A stretch of 64,000 nt of DNA from Taklimakanibacter sp050251035 (GTDB lineage Bacteria; Pseudomonadota; Alphaproteobacteria; Rhizobiales; Aestuariivirgaceae): contig JBFWNN010000002.1 of the NCBI GenBank assembly GCA_050251035.1, positions 98,905-162,904 on the forward strand. The letters run 5' to 3'. Under the pieces are notes generated by a model, which saw only the letters and a list, made by a program, of their open reading frames with translations, did no database searches and was not told the DNA's origin. Positions 32,551 through 41,502 of the stretch are shown in pieces. Position 1 is the first letter of the stretch. The number at the start of each line of letters is the position of its first letter. A program made the translations under genes and the position numbers.

Positions 32551-33504
32551 ATGACAGCCACAACCCTCGGCCTCACGGCGGCCCTCGCCGCCCTCATCAG
32601 TGCCGGCGCGGCGCTTGCCGGCGAGATCGTCGTCTACAACGCCTCCGACAGCGTCAATTCGGCGATCGTCGCCGCTTTCGAAAAGAAGCATCCCGACATC
32701 AAGGTGAAATTCGTCTCGGGCTCGACCGGCCCGATCGCCGAGCGGGCGATCGCCGAGAAGGCCAAACCCCAGGCCGACATCGTCTATCTCGTCAACAACG
32801 TGGCGCTGGAGCAGCTGAAGCAGGCGGGCGTGTTCGAGCCCTATGAGCCGAAGGAGTCGAAGATCACCCCCGACTTCCGCGATCCGGACGGCTTCTACAA
32901 CAAGTATTTCGCCACCACCATGTGCATGGTGGTGAACAAGGACCGCCTCGCCCAGAAGAACCTGCCTTTGCCCGCGACCTGGGAAGACCTGATCAAGCCC
33001 GCCTATGACAATGAGATCTCGCTGCCTTCGCCGTTGAAGTCGGGCACCGGCGGCGCCATCCTCACCACCTTCGTCGATGCCTTCGGCTGGCCCTTCGTCG
33101 AGAACCTCAATGAGAATGTCTATCAATATTCGGACGGCGGGTCGGGCGGCGCGCAGCTCGCGGCGCAGGGCGAGGTGTCGATCGGCCTCACCTTCGATAC
33201 GACCTGCTACGAGACGAAATCCTCCGGCAAGCCGGTCGAGATCGTCTATGGCCGCATCACGCCCAATGTCTCGGAAGGCGGCGGCCTCGTCGCCGGCGGC
33301 CCCAATCCGGAAGAGGCCAAGATCTTCCTCGACTTCATGGCGAGCGATGACGCGGCCCAGGTGCTGGGCAAGGTCGTGGGCGCCACCGCGGTGCCGGGCC
33401 ATGGGCTCGTCGATCTCACGCAGATCACCCTGTGGAAGATGCGCCGGCCCGTCGACATCGCCGAGTTCCGCAAGGAATTCGCCAGCCGTATCCTGAAGCA
33501 ATAG
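32551..33504 (+). CDS. ABC transporter binding protein, Fe(III)/2-aminoethylphosphonate type
   Basis: 317 residues with a signal peptide (cleavage near ALAGE). The mature N-terminus EIVVYNASDSVNSAIVAAFEKK and the block FVSGSTGPIAERAIAEKA are typical of the FbpA/PhnS-like group. TFDTTCYETKSSG and EAKIFLDFMASDDAAQ near the end also fit this group, which binds Fe(III) or phosphonates. The Tyr ligands of FbpA for iron are not obvious, so an organic ligand is more likely. RBS GGGAGAG precedes the start. First gene of the transporter operon. Confidence 0.82.
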   Translation: MTATTLGLTAALAALISAGAALAGEIVVYNASDSVNSAIVAAFEKKHPDIKVKFVSGSTGPIAERAIAEKAKPQADIVYLVNNVALEQLKQAGVFEPYEPKESKITPDFRDPDGFYNKYFATTMCMVVNKDRLAQKNLPLPATWEDLIKPAYDNEISLPSPLKSGTGGAILTTFVDAFGWPFVENLNENVYQYSDGGSGGAQLAAQGEVSIGLTFDTTCYETKSSGKPVEIVYGRITPNVSEGGGLVAGGPNPEEAKIFLDFMASDDAAQVLGKVVGATAVPGHGLVDLTQITLWKMRRPVDIAEFRKEFASRILKQ

Positions 33505-33520
33505 CGGCAAGGACGAGCCC

Positions 33521-34588
33521 ATGCTCGCGGCCGAGCCGCATCTCGCGATATTGGGCACCGCCAAGAGCTTCGGCGGGCCCAATGTCGTGGACGATGTCTC
33601 GCTTCAGCTCACGCGCGGCGAGTTCGTGACGCTGCTCGGCGATTCGGGCTGCGGCAAGACCACGCTCTTGCGCATCGTCGCGGGCTTCACCACGCCCGAC
33701 AAGGGCCGCGTGCGCCTCGCAGGCGAGGATGTGACGGACGCTCCCCCGGCCCGACGGCGCATGGGCTTCGTGTTCCAGTCCTATGCGCTGTTCCCGACCA
33801 AGACGGTCGCGCAGAACATCGGCTTCGCCCTCGCCATGGCGGCGCGGCCGCGTGCCGAGACCAAGCGGCGGGTGCGCGACCTCGCCGGGATGTTCGAGAT
33901 CGAACCTTTGCTCGAGCGCTATCCGCATGAACTGTCGGGCGGCCAGCAGCAGCGCGTGGCATTGGCCCGGGCGCTCGCCTCCGATCCCGAAGTGCTCCTG
34001 CTCGACGAGCCGATGTCGGCGCTCGATGCCCGTATCCGCGTGCGGCTGCGCGCCGAGATCCGCGGTCTCGTCGACAGGCTCGGCATCACGACGCTTTATG
34101 TGACGCATGACCAGGAAGAGGCGCTGGCGCTCTCCGATCGTGTCGCCATCCTGCGTCAGGGACGGATCGAGCAGATCGGCACGCCGTCCGACGTCTATCA
34201 CCGGCCAAGGACGAAGTTCGTGGCCCAGTTCATCGGCGCATCCAACCTGATCCGGGGCCGCTTCGCGGCCAGCGGCATCGAGGCGCAAGGCGAAATTTGG
34301 CCGGTCGCGCCCGAGCCTGCGGTGTGGCCCGGAAGCCAGGTCACGGCGCTCTATCGGCCTGAGCATCTCGAGGTGCGCATCACCGGCGAGGACGGTCTGC
34401 CGGGACGGATCTCGGGCGTCACCTTCCTCGGCTCCTTCGTGCGCCTCGATATCGCCATGGCGTCGGGTCTCCATGTGATCGCCGACCGTCCGTCGCTCGA
34501 GAATCGTGACGGCTTCGCCGTCGGCATGCCGGTCAAGGTCCGGCCCGATCCGCGCAACGCCGTGATCCTGCGCGACGAATTCATATAA
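33521..34588 (+). CDS. ABC transporter ATP-binding protein (FbpC/PotA type)
   Basis: 355 residues. Walker A GDSGCGKTT, signature ELSGGQQQRVALARALA and Walker B VLLLDEPMSALDA are intact, with the H-loop in YVTHDQEEALAL. A TOBE-like C-terminal domain follows (about 240-350). Preceded 16 bases upstream by the binding-protein gene and overlapping the permease gene by one base at the stop (TAATG). Confidence 0.92.
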   Translation: MLAAEPHLAILGTAKSFGGPNVVDDVSLQLTRGEFVTLLGDSGCGKTTLLRIVAGFTTPDKGRVRLAGEDVTDAPPARRRMGFVFQSYALFPTKTVAQNIGFALAMAARPRAETKRRVRDLAGMFEIEPLLERYPHELSGGQQQRVALARALASDPEVLLLDEPMSALDARIRVRLRAEIRGLVDRLGITTLYVTHDQEEALALSDRVAILRQGRIEQIGTPSDVYHRPRTKFVAQFIGASNLIRGRFAASGIEAQGEIWPVAPEPAVWPGSQVTALYRPEHLEVRITGEDGLPGRISGVTFLGSFVRLDIAMASGLHVIADRPSLENRDGFAVGMPVKVRPDPRNAVILRDEFI

Positions 34589-36720
34589 TGACGCTCCGAC
34601 GCCTGCCGAAGGTGCTGGTCACGCTGGCGGTTCTTTTCGGGCTCACCCTGTTCATCGCCTATCCGATCGGCGCCATCCTCGCCGAAAGCTTCGCCATACG
34701 CGGGCCCATGCCCTTGGACCGGCTTGCGAAGATCACCGAAGACGCTCTCGCGGCGTTGCCGCGCGACGAGCGGCAGACGCTCGTCACGCACTGGCGCGAC
34801 ACGGCCAGCGCCAATGAGCACGTCGATGCCATGGCCGCCGCCTTCACCCTCGAAAGCGTGCCCGTGCCCTGGGACCGCAAGGCGCTCTACACCACCCAGG
34901 CGCAAGAGCTGGACAGGGCCCTGGCCGTCCTGCCGGCGGCCGTCGGCGAGAAGATCGGCAACGCCTATCCGATCGCCCACATCGTGCTGCACAAGCGCAC
35001 CGCGCTCGCCTTCAAGGTCAAGGACCGGATCGGGCAGGCGCGGTTCGATGAATTGCGCAACGGCCAGGACGAGCGCTTCGGGCTCGACAATTATCTCGCT
35101 CTCTTCCAGGACAGCTATCTGCTCGAGGCCGGCATCAACAGCCTGACGCTTGCCGCCGTCACCGCGGCCTTCGCCGTGACGCTCGCCTTTCTCCTCGCCT
35201 ATGCGATCAATTGCGGCGGCGTGCGCTCGCCGGCGCTGACCCGCGCGATCCTGCTCACGCCTCTGGTCGCGCCGCCGGTGCTCATCGCCACGGCGATCCT
35301 CATGCTGTTCGGCCGGCGCGGCCTCGTCACCCACACCTTCCTCGACCAGGCGCTGGGGCTGATCGATGCCGAGCAGACCAATGCCTATGGCTTCCTCGGC
35401 GTGGTGGTGGCGCAGACCCTCTCCATCCTGCCGGCGGCACTCATCGTCTTCGACAATGTGCTGCGCCGGCAGAGCGGGCGGGTCGATGAAGCCGCCGCGA
35501 GCCTGGGCGCGCGGCACAGGGCGGTCTTCGCGCATGTCACCTTGCCGCTCGCCTGGCCGGGGGTGAAGCGCGCCATCGCGCTCGCCTTCATCATGAGCCT
35601 CACCGATTTCGCCAATCCCAACCTGCTGTGGCGCGACACGCCGGTGCTCGCCGAGGTCGTCTATCAGCAGATCACCGCCTATCAGAACACGCCGCTCGCC
35701 GCGGCCTTGTGCTGCTGGCTGATCATCCCGTCCTTGCTGCTCTATCTCCTGCTCGAGGGGCTCGGCTCGCGCAAAGCCTATTCGACCGGGGAAGCGGGCA
35801 GCGCCAGCGAATTGCCCATGCCGCAGAGCTGGCGGCTCGCGCTGCAATCGTTGGCGGGCATGGTCGCGGGCCTGGTGCTCATCATCTATGCCACCATGGC
35901 GGCGGGCGCCGTCACGCGCCTCTGGGGTGTCGATTGGAGCTTCACCCTGGGCTACTTCACCGATGCGGGGGTCGATGTCGGGCTTGCGGGCTCGGGCTAT
36001 GGCAGCTCCGACCGCGGCCTCGCCACCATCTGGAGCAGCCTCATTATCGCCGGCATCGCCGCGCCGATCGGCGGGCTCCTCGGCATCATCGTCGCCTATG
36101 TGGTCGAGCGGATAAGGCCGCCCGGCGCCAATCTCATCGTGTCCATGAGCCTCTTGCCGGCCATCCTGCCCGGCATCATCTTCGGCATCGGCTATATCGT
36201 CGCCTTCAACGTCCCCTTCGGCTTCACGTCGCTGTCACTCACCGGCACCGCCGCCATCCTCGTCCTCAATATCCTGTTCTCCAATCTCTTCGTCGGCGTG
36301 CTGGCGGGGCGCGCCGCCTTGCAGCGCATGAACAGCACAGTCGACGAGACGGCCGAGAGCCTGGGCGCCGGGCTCGCCACCCGCTTCATCCATGTCACCT
36401 TGCCGATGCTGCGCCCGGCCTTGCTGCTCGGCACTCTCTATGTCTTCGTCGACGGGCTGACCACGCTCTCCTCCGTGATCTTCCTCGTCTCCAGCGATCA
36501 TAAGCTCGCTTCCGTCACCATCTTCAATCACGCCACCTCCGGCGATTTCGGCTATGCGGGAGCCAAGAGCGTGATCCTGCTCGTTCTGGCGCTCGCTGCC
36601 ATGGCGCTCATCTGGCTCATCGACCAGCCGCCGGGAGTCCGGCGGAAGATGTCCCTCTTCCGTCCGCCGTCGGAACGGCTGGCGCGCACGAGCCTGGCCC
36701 AGGGAAGGACAGCGCCATGA
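34588..36720 (+). CDS. Fused two-module ABC permease with a large N-terminal insertion
   Basis: 710 residues holding two FbpB/PhnV-type permease modules. The first ATPase-contact loop is LGARHRAVFAHVTLPLAW (about 305) and the second LGAGLATRFIHVTLPMLRPA (about 590). Between the first membrane segment (about 8-30) and the first module there are about 130 polar residues (35-165: many Asp, Arg, Ala; ending FGLDNYLALFQDSYLLEAG), an insertion longer than in ordinary FbpB and probably periplasmic. A single chain serves as the whole channel. It overlaps the aminotransferase-type gene (ATGA). Confidence 0.88.
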   Translation: MTLRRLPKVLVTLAVLFGLTLFIAYPIGAILAESFAIRGPMPLDRLAKITEDALAALPRDERQTLVTHWRDTASANEHVDAMAAAFTLESVPVPWDRKALYTTQAQELDRALAVLPAAVGEKIGNAYPIAHIVLHKRTALAFKVKDRIGQARFDELRNGQDERFGLDNYLALFQDSYLLEAGINSLTLAAVTAAFAVTLAFLLAYAINCGGVRSPALTRAILLTPLVAPPVLIATAILMLFGRRGLVTHTFLDQALGLIDAEQTNAYGFLGVVVAQTLSILPAALIVFDNVLRRQSGRVDEAAASLGARHRAVFAHVTLPLAWPGVKRAIALAFIMSLTDFANPNLLWRDTPVLAEVVYQQITAYQNTPLAAALCCWLIIPSLLLYLLLEGLGSRKAYSTGEAGSASELPMPQSWRLALQSLAGMVAGLVLIIYATMAAGAVTRLWGVDWSFTLGYFTDAGVDVGLAGSGYGSSDRGLATIWSSLIIAGIAAPIGGLLGIIVAYVVERIRPPGANLIVSMSLLPAILPGIIFGIGYIVAFNVPFGFTSLSLTGTAAILVLNILFSNLFVGVLAGRAALQRMNSTVDETAESLGAGLATRFIHVTLPMLRPALLLGTLYVFVDGLTTLSSVIFLVSSDHKLASVTIFNHATSGDFGYAGAKSVILLVLALAAMALIWLIDQPPGVRRKMSLFRPPSERLARTSLAQGRTAP

Positions 36721-37955
36721 CCCATGACCTCATCGCCCGGGACGCTCAGGCGTTCTTCCATCAGGACGGCTCGTCGCCCTGCCCCTTCGCCTTGCATCGC
36801 GCCCAGGGTGTGTGGCTCGAGGATGTCGAGGGCCGCCGCTTCATCGATCTCCACGGCAACACCGCCCATCATCTGGGCTATGGTCATCCGCGCCTCGTCG
36901 CCGCGCTCAAGCGGCAGCTCGACGAGTTGCCCTTCGCGCCGCGCCGCTTCACCAACGCGCCGGCGGTCGGCCTCGCGGAGAAGCTCCTCGGCCATTGGCC
37001 GGGCGCTCCGGCCAAGGTCCTGTTCGCGACCGGGGGCTCGGATGCGATCGAGATCGCGCTCAAGCTCGCCCGCGTCGCCACCGGCCGGCACGGCACGCTC
37101 TCCTTCGACGGCTCCTATCACGGCCATGGCTTCGGCGCCTTCGGCCTGTCGCGGCCGACGCCCGATGCGCGGCTCGGCCCGTTCCTGCCCGGCCGCCATC
37201 ACGTGCCGGGCTACTGGCACGACGCGGAGCGCACGCTCGCCGCGATGACGGACATCTTCTCTCGCTCGGGCAAGGAGATCGGCGCCGTCATCGCCGAGCC
37301 GATCCGGTCCAACTGCCATCTGCCGCCGGACGGGTTCTGGCCGCAGGTGCGGCGGCTCTGCGACGCGCATGGAGCGCTCCTCATCTTCGACGAGATCCCC
37401 TCCGGCCTCGGCAAGACCGGAAAGTTCTTCGCCTTCGAGCATATGAGGGTGACACCCAATGCCGTCGTCCTCGGCAAGTCGCTGGGCGGCGGTGTCGTGC
37501 CCATCGCCGCGGTCATCGCCGACGCGCGGCTCGACGTCGCGTCCGATCTCGATCTCGGCCATTACACGCATGAGAAGAACCCGCTGACGACGCGGGCGGC
37601 GCTGACCATGATCGAGATCATCGAAAGCGATCATCTGGTGGCACGCGCCGCAACGCTCGGCCGGCAGGTCGAGGCCGGCATCGCCGGGATCGCGGCGCGC
37701 CAGCCCTTCGTCGCGGGATTGCGCGGCAAAGGGCTGCTGCTGGCGCTCGATTTCGCGCCCGGGCAACGCGGCTGGGCGCCCGGCCCCGATTTCACCAGTG
37801 CGCTGATCGCGGCCTTCTGGCGGGAAGGCCTGTCGACGACGGCGAAAGGTCCGACGAGCGTCGGCTTCTCGCCGCCGCTCACCATCTCCGATGAAGAGAT
37901 CGCGCAGGCCCTGGCGCGCATCGAGCGCGTCGCGGCCGATTTCCCGCAGGCCTGA
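36717..37955 (+). CDS. Class III aminotransferase-fold enzyme, PbfA-like
   Basis: 412 residues. PLP Lys254 in VLGKSLGGG and Asp225 in IFDEIPSGLG are conserved. The N-terminal part (FIDLHGNTAHHLGYGHPRL, QLDELPFAPRRFTNAPAV) is very like what I recall of PbfA, the (R)-1-hydroxy-2-aminoethylphosphonate ammonia-lyase, a class III aminotransferase-fold enzyme found with phosphonate transporters. A true omega-aminotransferase is possible. It overlaps the permease gene, so the imported compound is likely its substrate. Its TGA stop is back to back with the hydrolase stop (TGATCA). Confidence 0.75.
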   Translation: MTHDLIARDAQAFFHQDGSSPCPFALHRAQGVWLEDVEGRRFIDLHGNTAHHLGYGHPRLVAALKRQLDELPFAPRRFTNAPAVGLAEKLLGHWPGAPAKVLFATGGSDAIEIALKLARVATGRHGTLSFDGSYHGHGFGAFGLSRPTPDARLGPFLPGRHHVPGYWHDAERTLAAMTDIFSRSGKEIGAVIAEPIRSNCHLPPDGFWPQVRRLCDAHGALLIFDEIPSGLGKTGKFFAFEHMRVTPNAVVLGKSLGGGVVPIAAVIADARLDVASDLDLGHYTHEKNPLTTRAALTMIEIIESDHLVARAATLGRQVEAGIAGIAARQPFVAGLRGKGLLLALDFAPGQRGWAPGPDFTSALIAAFWREGLSTTAKGPTSVGFSPPLTISDEEIAQALARIERVAADFPQA

Positions 37956-38744
37956 TCAGCGGCTTCCGGCGCCGTGGCGGGCGAGGAAGGACCGCACCGG
38001 GCCCGCAACCCGCTCCGGCGCCTCGAGCAGGATCGCATGGCGCAGCCCCTCGAGGACCACAAGCTCCGAACGCGGCAGCTCGCCGGCGATGAATTCATTG
38101 AGACGCGGCGGGCAGCCGCCGTCGAACTCGCCCGTCAGCACCAGCGCCGGGCAGGCGATCTCCTTGAGCCAGGGCGCCATCTCCGTCTCGGCATAGATAT
38201 GGAAGACGTTGAGGAACACTTGGGCGTCGGTGTCGATGACCTGTTTCAGGCGATTGGCGATGACATCCGGACGCCGCTCGCCGAATTCCGGCGTGAACCA
38301 GCGGTCCTTCAGCGTCTGCAGCACCGGCTCGATGCCCTTCTGCTCCATCGCCGCGACCACCGCCTTGACCTTGGCGCTGTCCTCTTGCGTGCGGCCCGCC
38401 GCGGTGCTGAGCAGGCCCAGCGTCTCGACATGCTGGGGATAGCGCCGTGCATAGGCGGGGCCGATCATGCCGCCCAGCGAATGGCCGATGAAATGCGCGC
38501 GCGCGATGCCGAGCTCGGCGCGCAAAGCCTCGAGATCCTCGACGAGGTCGGCGAGGGTGAAGGGCGTCGGCGCCATCGGGGACCGGCCGTGGCCGCGCAA
38601 ATCATAGGCGATGCAGCGGAACGCGCCGCTGAGCTCCCTGACGAGGCCGTCCCAGGAATGGCGCGAGGCGCCGATGCCATGGATCATGAACAGCGGCGGA
38701 CCTTCGCCCTCGACCGAGAAGGCCGATCTGACCGGTTTCGCCAT
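37956..38744 (-). CDS. Alpha/beta hydrolase
   Basis: 262 residues, cytoplasmic. Oxyanion region MIHGIGASRHSW, nucleophile Ser89 in FIGHSLGGMIG, later Asp in LTGEFDGGCPP and His in LEGLRHAILLE. This is the full Ser-Asp-His set of the epoxide-hydrolase/esterase-like fold, close to enol-lactone and C-C hydrolases of aromatic degradation. It is the last gene of a minus-strand operon behind a tautomerase (6 bases) and a luciferase-like oxygenase, so it probably cleaves a ring-opened intermediate. Confidence 0.88.
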   Translation of the reverse strand: MAKPVRSAFSVEGEGPPLFMIHGIGASRHSWDGLVRELSGAFRCIAYDLRGHGRSPMAPTPFTLADLVEDLEALRAELGIARAHFIGHSLGGMIGPAYARRYPQHVETLGLLSTAAGRTQEDSAKVKAVVAAMEQKGIEPVLQTLKDRWFTPEFGERRPDVIANRLKQVIDTDAQVFLNVFHIYAETEMAPWLKEIACPALVLTGEFDGGCPPRLNEFIAGELPRSELVVLEGLRHAILLEAPERVAGPVRSFLARHGAGSR

Positions 38745-38750
38745 GGCGGC

Positions 38751-38948
38751 CTACTTGTCGGGATATTTGTCGGACATCAGCTGGCCGGCGCCGCCCCAGT
38801 CCTGCTTGTCGACGTCGCAGATCACGATCTGCACGCTTTCCGGCGTGCCGCCGCAAGTGCGCAGGAAGGCCGAGGTCAGCTCCTTCACCAATTCGCGCTT
38901 CTGATCGACGCTGCGGCCTTTGAACATTTCGACACGGATGACGGGCAT
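38751..38948 (-). CDS. 4-oxalocrotonate tautomerase-like small protein
   Basis: 65 residues. After loss of the initial Met the catalytic Pro1 is followed by VIRVEMFKGRSVDQKRELV, the typical start of the tautomerase superfamily; ESVQIVICDVDKQDWG near the end agrees. It isomerises enol/keto intermediates in ring-degradation pathways. It lies between the hydrolase and the oxygenase genes, 6 and 9 bases apart. Confidence 0.88.
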   Translation of the reverse strand: MPVIRVEMFKGRSVDQKRELVKELTSAFLRTCGGTPESVQIVICDVDKQDWGGAGQLMSDKYPDK

Positions 38949-38957
38949 GGATGATCC

Positions 38958-39998
38958 TTATGCTGCGCGGACGGTTGCGCTCTTCGGTATATGCGGCATG
39001 ACGAATTCGGCAAAGCGATGCATGGCCTCGAGCGCCTCGCCCTGCGCATGGCCGATATTCACGTTCATGATGAAATCGTCAATGCCAAGCTCGGCATATT
39101 GCGCCACCCGGTCGACCATTTCCGATGCGGTGCAGATGATGAGGTTGCGCGACAATTCCTCGATCGTCTGCTTCTGCGGCAGAAGCCGGATCGCGCCATT
39201 GTCGACGATGCCGGGGCCGGTGAACACATTGTTGAAGCGGCCGTAATAGTCATAGGCCAGCTTGAGCTTGCGCTCGGCATCGGCGTCGTCCTTGGCCACC
39301 AGGCAGACCCGCGACAGAGCCAGACGCAGATGCTCGCCGGCCTTGCCGAGCTCGGCCTTGCCGCGATGGAAGGCCCCGACCTGCGCCTTCATCTTCTCAA
39401 AGGTCGCGTCGAGCGGCGTCGTCTGGATGTGGAAGCCGCGCTTCACCGAGGCATAGATGCCTTCCGGCACCAGGGCCGCGACCATCAATTGCGGCATCGG
39501 CCTGCCGACCGGGCGCGGCATGACGGTCAGCGGCTCGAATTTGTAGTATTTGCCGTTCCAGGACACCTCCTCGCGGGTGAAGAGGGCGAGGAGCACGTCG
39601 AGCGATTCGTCGAACTTCTCGCGCGAGATCTCGATCGGCACATCCATGCGCGCCATCTCATAGGCGAAGGCGCCACGGCCGACGCCGAGGATGAGGCGGC
39701 CCTCGCACAATATGTCGGCCTGGATCGCCTGGCCGGCAAAGATCCGCATGTCATGCAAGGGCAGGACCGAGACCGAGGTCACGACCTCGATCCGCTTGGT
39801 CACGGCGGCGACCTTGACCGCCATCTGCAAGGGATCGGGCACGAGGAGGATGTTGATCAGATGATGCTCGGGAATGGTCACGCCGCGATAGCCGAGGCGC
39901 TCGCTCGTGACCGCCTGCTCGATCATGTCGGCATAGAGCCGGTCGCCGCCATAGGACTTGTCGGGATAATAGGAGGAGAGGAAATGATTGAATTCCAC
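38958..39998 (-). CDS. Luciferase-like flavin-dependent monooxygenase
   Basis: 346 residues of the LuxA/LLM barrel type: EHHLINILLVPDPLQM near the N-terminus, LILGVGRGAF for the flavin phosphate, and PRPVGRPMPQLMVAA. It uses reduced FMN and O2. The flavin reductase at 40020-40535, 21 bases upstream, is its reductant supply. Together they are a two-component monooxygenase. Target could be a ring, a sulfonate or an alkanal; the tautomerase and hydrolase suggest a ring compound. Confidence 0.9.
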   Translation of the reverse strand: MEFNHFLSSYYPDKSYGGDRLYADMIEQAVTSERLGYRGVTIPEHHLINILLVPDPLQMAVKVAAVTKRIEVVTSVSVLPLHDMRIFAGQAIQADILCEGRLILGVGRGAFAYEMARMDVPIEISREKFDESLDVLLALFTREEVSWNGKYYKFEPLTVMPRPVGRPMPQLMVAALVPEGIYASVKRGFHIQTTPLDATFEKMKAQVGAFHRGKAELGKAGEHLRLALSRVCLVAKDDADAERKLKLAYDYYGRFNNVFTGPGIVDNGAIRLLPQKQTIEELSRNLIICTASEMVDRVAQYAELGIDDFIMNVNIGHAQGEALEAMHRFAEFVMPHIPKSATVRAA

Positions 39999-40019
39999 GG
40001 GGGCGGGCCTCGATGTCTG

Positions 40020-40535
40020 TCAGTTGAAATGCTGCGGGCCGGCGAGATCGGCCCATTTGCCGAAGGCGCCGCTGCAATAGAGGAGAGCGTCCTCGGCGGC
40101 GCGGCCTGGAATGTCGAGCACCCGGCCGATGACGATATTGTGCGTACTCACGGCATGGGACGCGACGAGTGCGCATTCGAGCGTCAGCACCGCATCGGCG
40201 AGCACCGGCGCTCCGGACAAACCTTCGCGCCAGCCGCCGCAGGTGAACTTCTCTTCGCCCGCAGCCTCGCCTTCCAGCCCCGCAAAGATACGCGCCAAAG
40301 GAAGCTGGCCGGTATTCAGGAGATTGATCGAGAAGCCGCGGCACAGCTCTATGGTGCGCATGGTCATGGTCCGCTGGTTGAGACAGACCAGCACTTGCGG
40401 CGGATCGGCGGAGAGCGAGCAGATCGCCGTCGCCGTCATGCCGGCCCGGTAGGGGCTGGCGCCTGAGGCGACGATCGCCACCCCGGCCGGGAAGCGGCGC
40501 ATCGCCAAGCGGTAGTCGTCGGACGTGCAGGGCAT
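40020..40535 (-). CDS. NAD(P)H:flavin reductase (HpaC-like)
   Basis: 171 residues. RRFPAGVAIVAS and GMTATAICSLSADPPQVLVCLN are the flavin-binding signature of the HpaC/DIM6 group, and FSINLLNTGQ follows. It makes reduced FMN for the luciferase-like monooxygenase. First gene of a four-gene minus operon, divergent from a LysR gene. Confidence 0.92.
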   Translation of the reverse strand: MPCTSDDYRLAMRRFPAGVAIVASGASPYRAGMTATAICSLSADPPQVLVCLNQRTMTMRTIELCRGFSINLLNTGQLPLARIFAGLEGEAAGEEKFTCGGWREGLSGAPVLADAVLTLECALVASHAVSTHNIVIGRVLDIPGRAAEDALLYCSGAFGKWADLAGPQHFN

Positions 40536-40603
40536 GGCGGACGTGTCTTGCTCCGGCTTCAGTCCTCTGCACTATCCACGCGCCTGACAATCCTGTAAAT
40601 CAA

Positions 40604-40609
40604 ATTATA
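40604..40609 (-). promoter_or_regulatory. Candidate -10 element of the flavin monooxygenase operon
   Basis: ATTATA on the plus strand reads TATAAT on the minus strand, 69 bases before the flavin reductase start. A good -35 is not evident, as in activator-dependent promoters. It lies in the 103-base divergent gap with the LysR gene, which is AT-rich and has no other gene. Confidence 0.35.
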
Positions 40610-40638
40610 TTGGCCAGAAAGTTCGAGGAATTCGAATT

Positions 40639-41502
40639 ATGAATCTCGCCCATGTGCAGACCTTCGTTGTGGCGGTCGAGACCGGCAATCTCAACAAGAC
40701 GGCGGCCAAGCTCAATGTCACCCAGTCGACGGTGACGGCGCGCATCGATGCCTTGGAGAACCTGGTCGGCCAAAAGCTCCTGCGCCGCCACAAATCGGGC
40801 ACCGAGCTCACCCCCGCCGGCGCCAAGTTCCTGCGCCATGCCGAAGTGATGGTGCAGGTGTGGAAACAGGCGCGCTACGAGACGTCGCTGCCGCGCGGCT
40901 TCGAGGATGTCTGCGCCGTCGGCTGCGATCCCGCTCTGTGGACGGGGATCGGCGAAGTGTGGGTCGGCACCTTGCGCGGCGAGCGCGACCGCATCGCCAT
41001 CAGCATCGCGGAAGGCGCCGGCGACGTCGCCCGCACCTGGCAGATGAACGCCATGGTCGACATCGTCTTCGCCTACGCGCCGCCCGCCGGCGCCTTCGCC
41101 ATCGATGTCCTGTGCGAGGACGTCTTCATCGAAGTCGCCACCGTCAAGCGCGGCCTGATGCGCTGGGATCCGCATTATGTCTTTGTCGATCTCGGCGAGG
41201 ATTTCCGCCGCAAGCATGCGCAGGCCTTTCCGGTGGAGGAGACCGCCATCGTCACCTTCACGTCGAGCGCCCATGCGCTCGATCACATCCTGGCCTGCGG
41301 CGGCTCGGCCTATCTGCCCTATCGCGTGGCACGGCCGCATCTCGACACGGGGCGGCTCTTCGAAGTGGACGGCGCGCCGCGCTTCACCCGCACCGTCTAT
41401 CTGGCGCGCAACAGCGCCCGCACCGACGCCTGGCCGTGGTTCCAAAGCGTCGTCGCCAGCTTCAAGCGGAAGCTCGCCGAGACAATTCACAGCACGACAT
41501 AA
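40639..41502 (+). CDS. LysR-family transcriptional regulator
   Basis: 287 residues. The helix-turn-helix region NLNKTAAKLNVTQSTVTARIDAL is clear. The effector domain is less canonical (GFEDVCAVGCDPALWTGIGEVWVG, then VDIVFAYAPPAG). Divergent from the flavin monooxygenase operon, its natural target. The 3' end overlaps the convergent MocR gene by 16 bases. Confidence 0.85.
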   Translation: MNLAHVQTFVVAVETGNLNKTAAKLNVTQSTVTARIDALENLVGQKLLRRHKSGTELTPAGAKFLRHAEVMVQVWKQARYETSLPRGFEDVCAVGCDPALWTGIGEVWVGTLRGERDRIAISIAEGAGDVARTWQMNAMVDIVFAYAPPAGAFAIDVLCEDVFIEVATVKRGLMRWDPHYVFVDLGEDFRRKHAQAFPVEETAIVTFTSSAHALDHILACGGSAYLPYRVARPHLDTGRLFEVDGAPRFTRTVYLARNSARTDAWPWFQSVVASFKRKLAETIHSTT

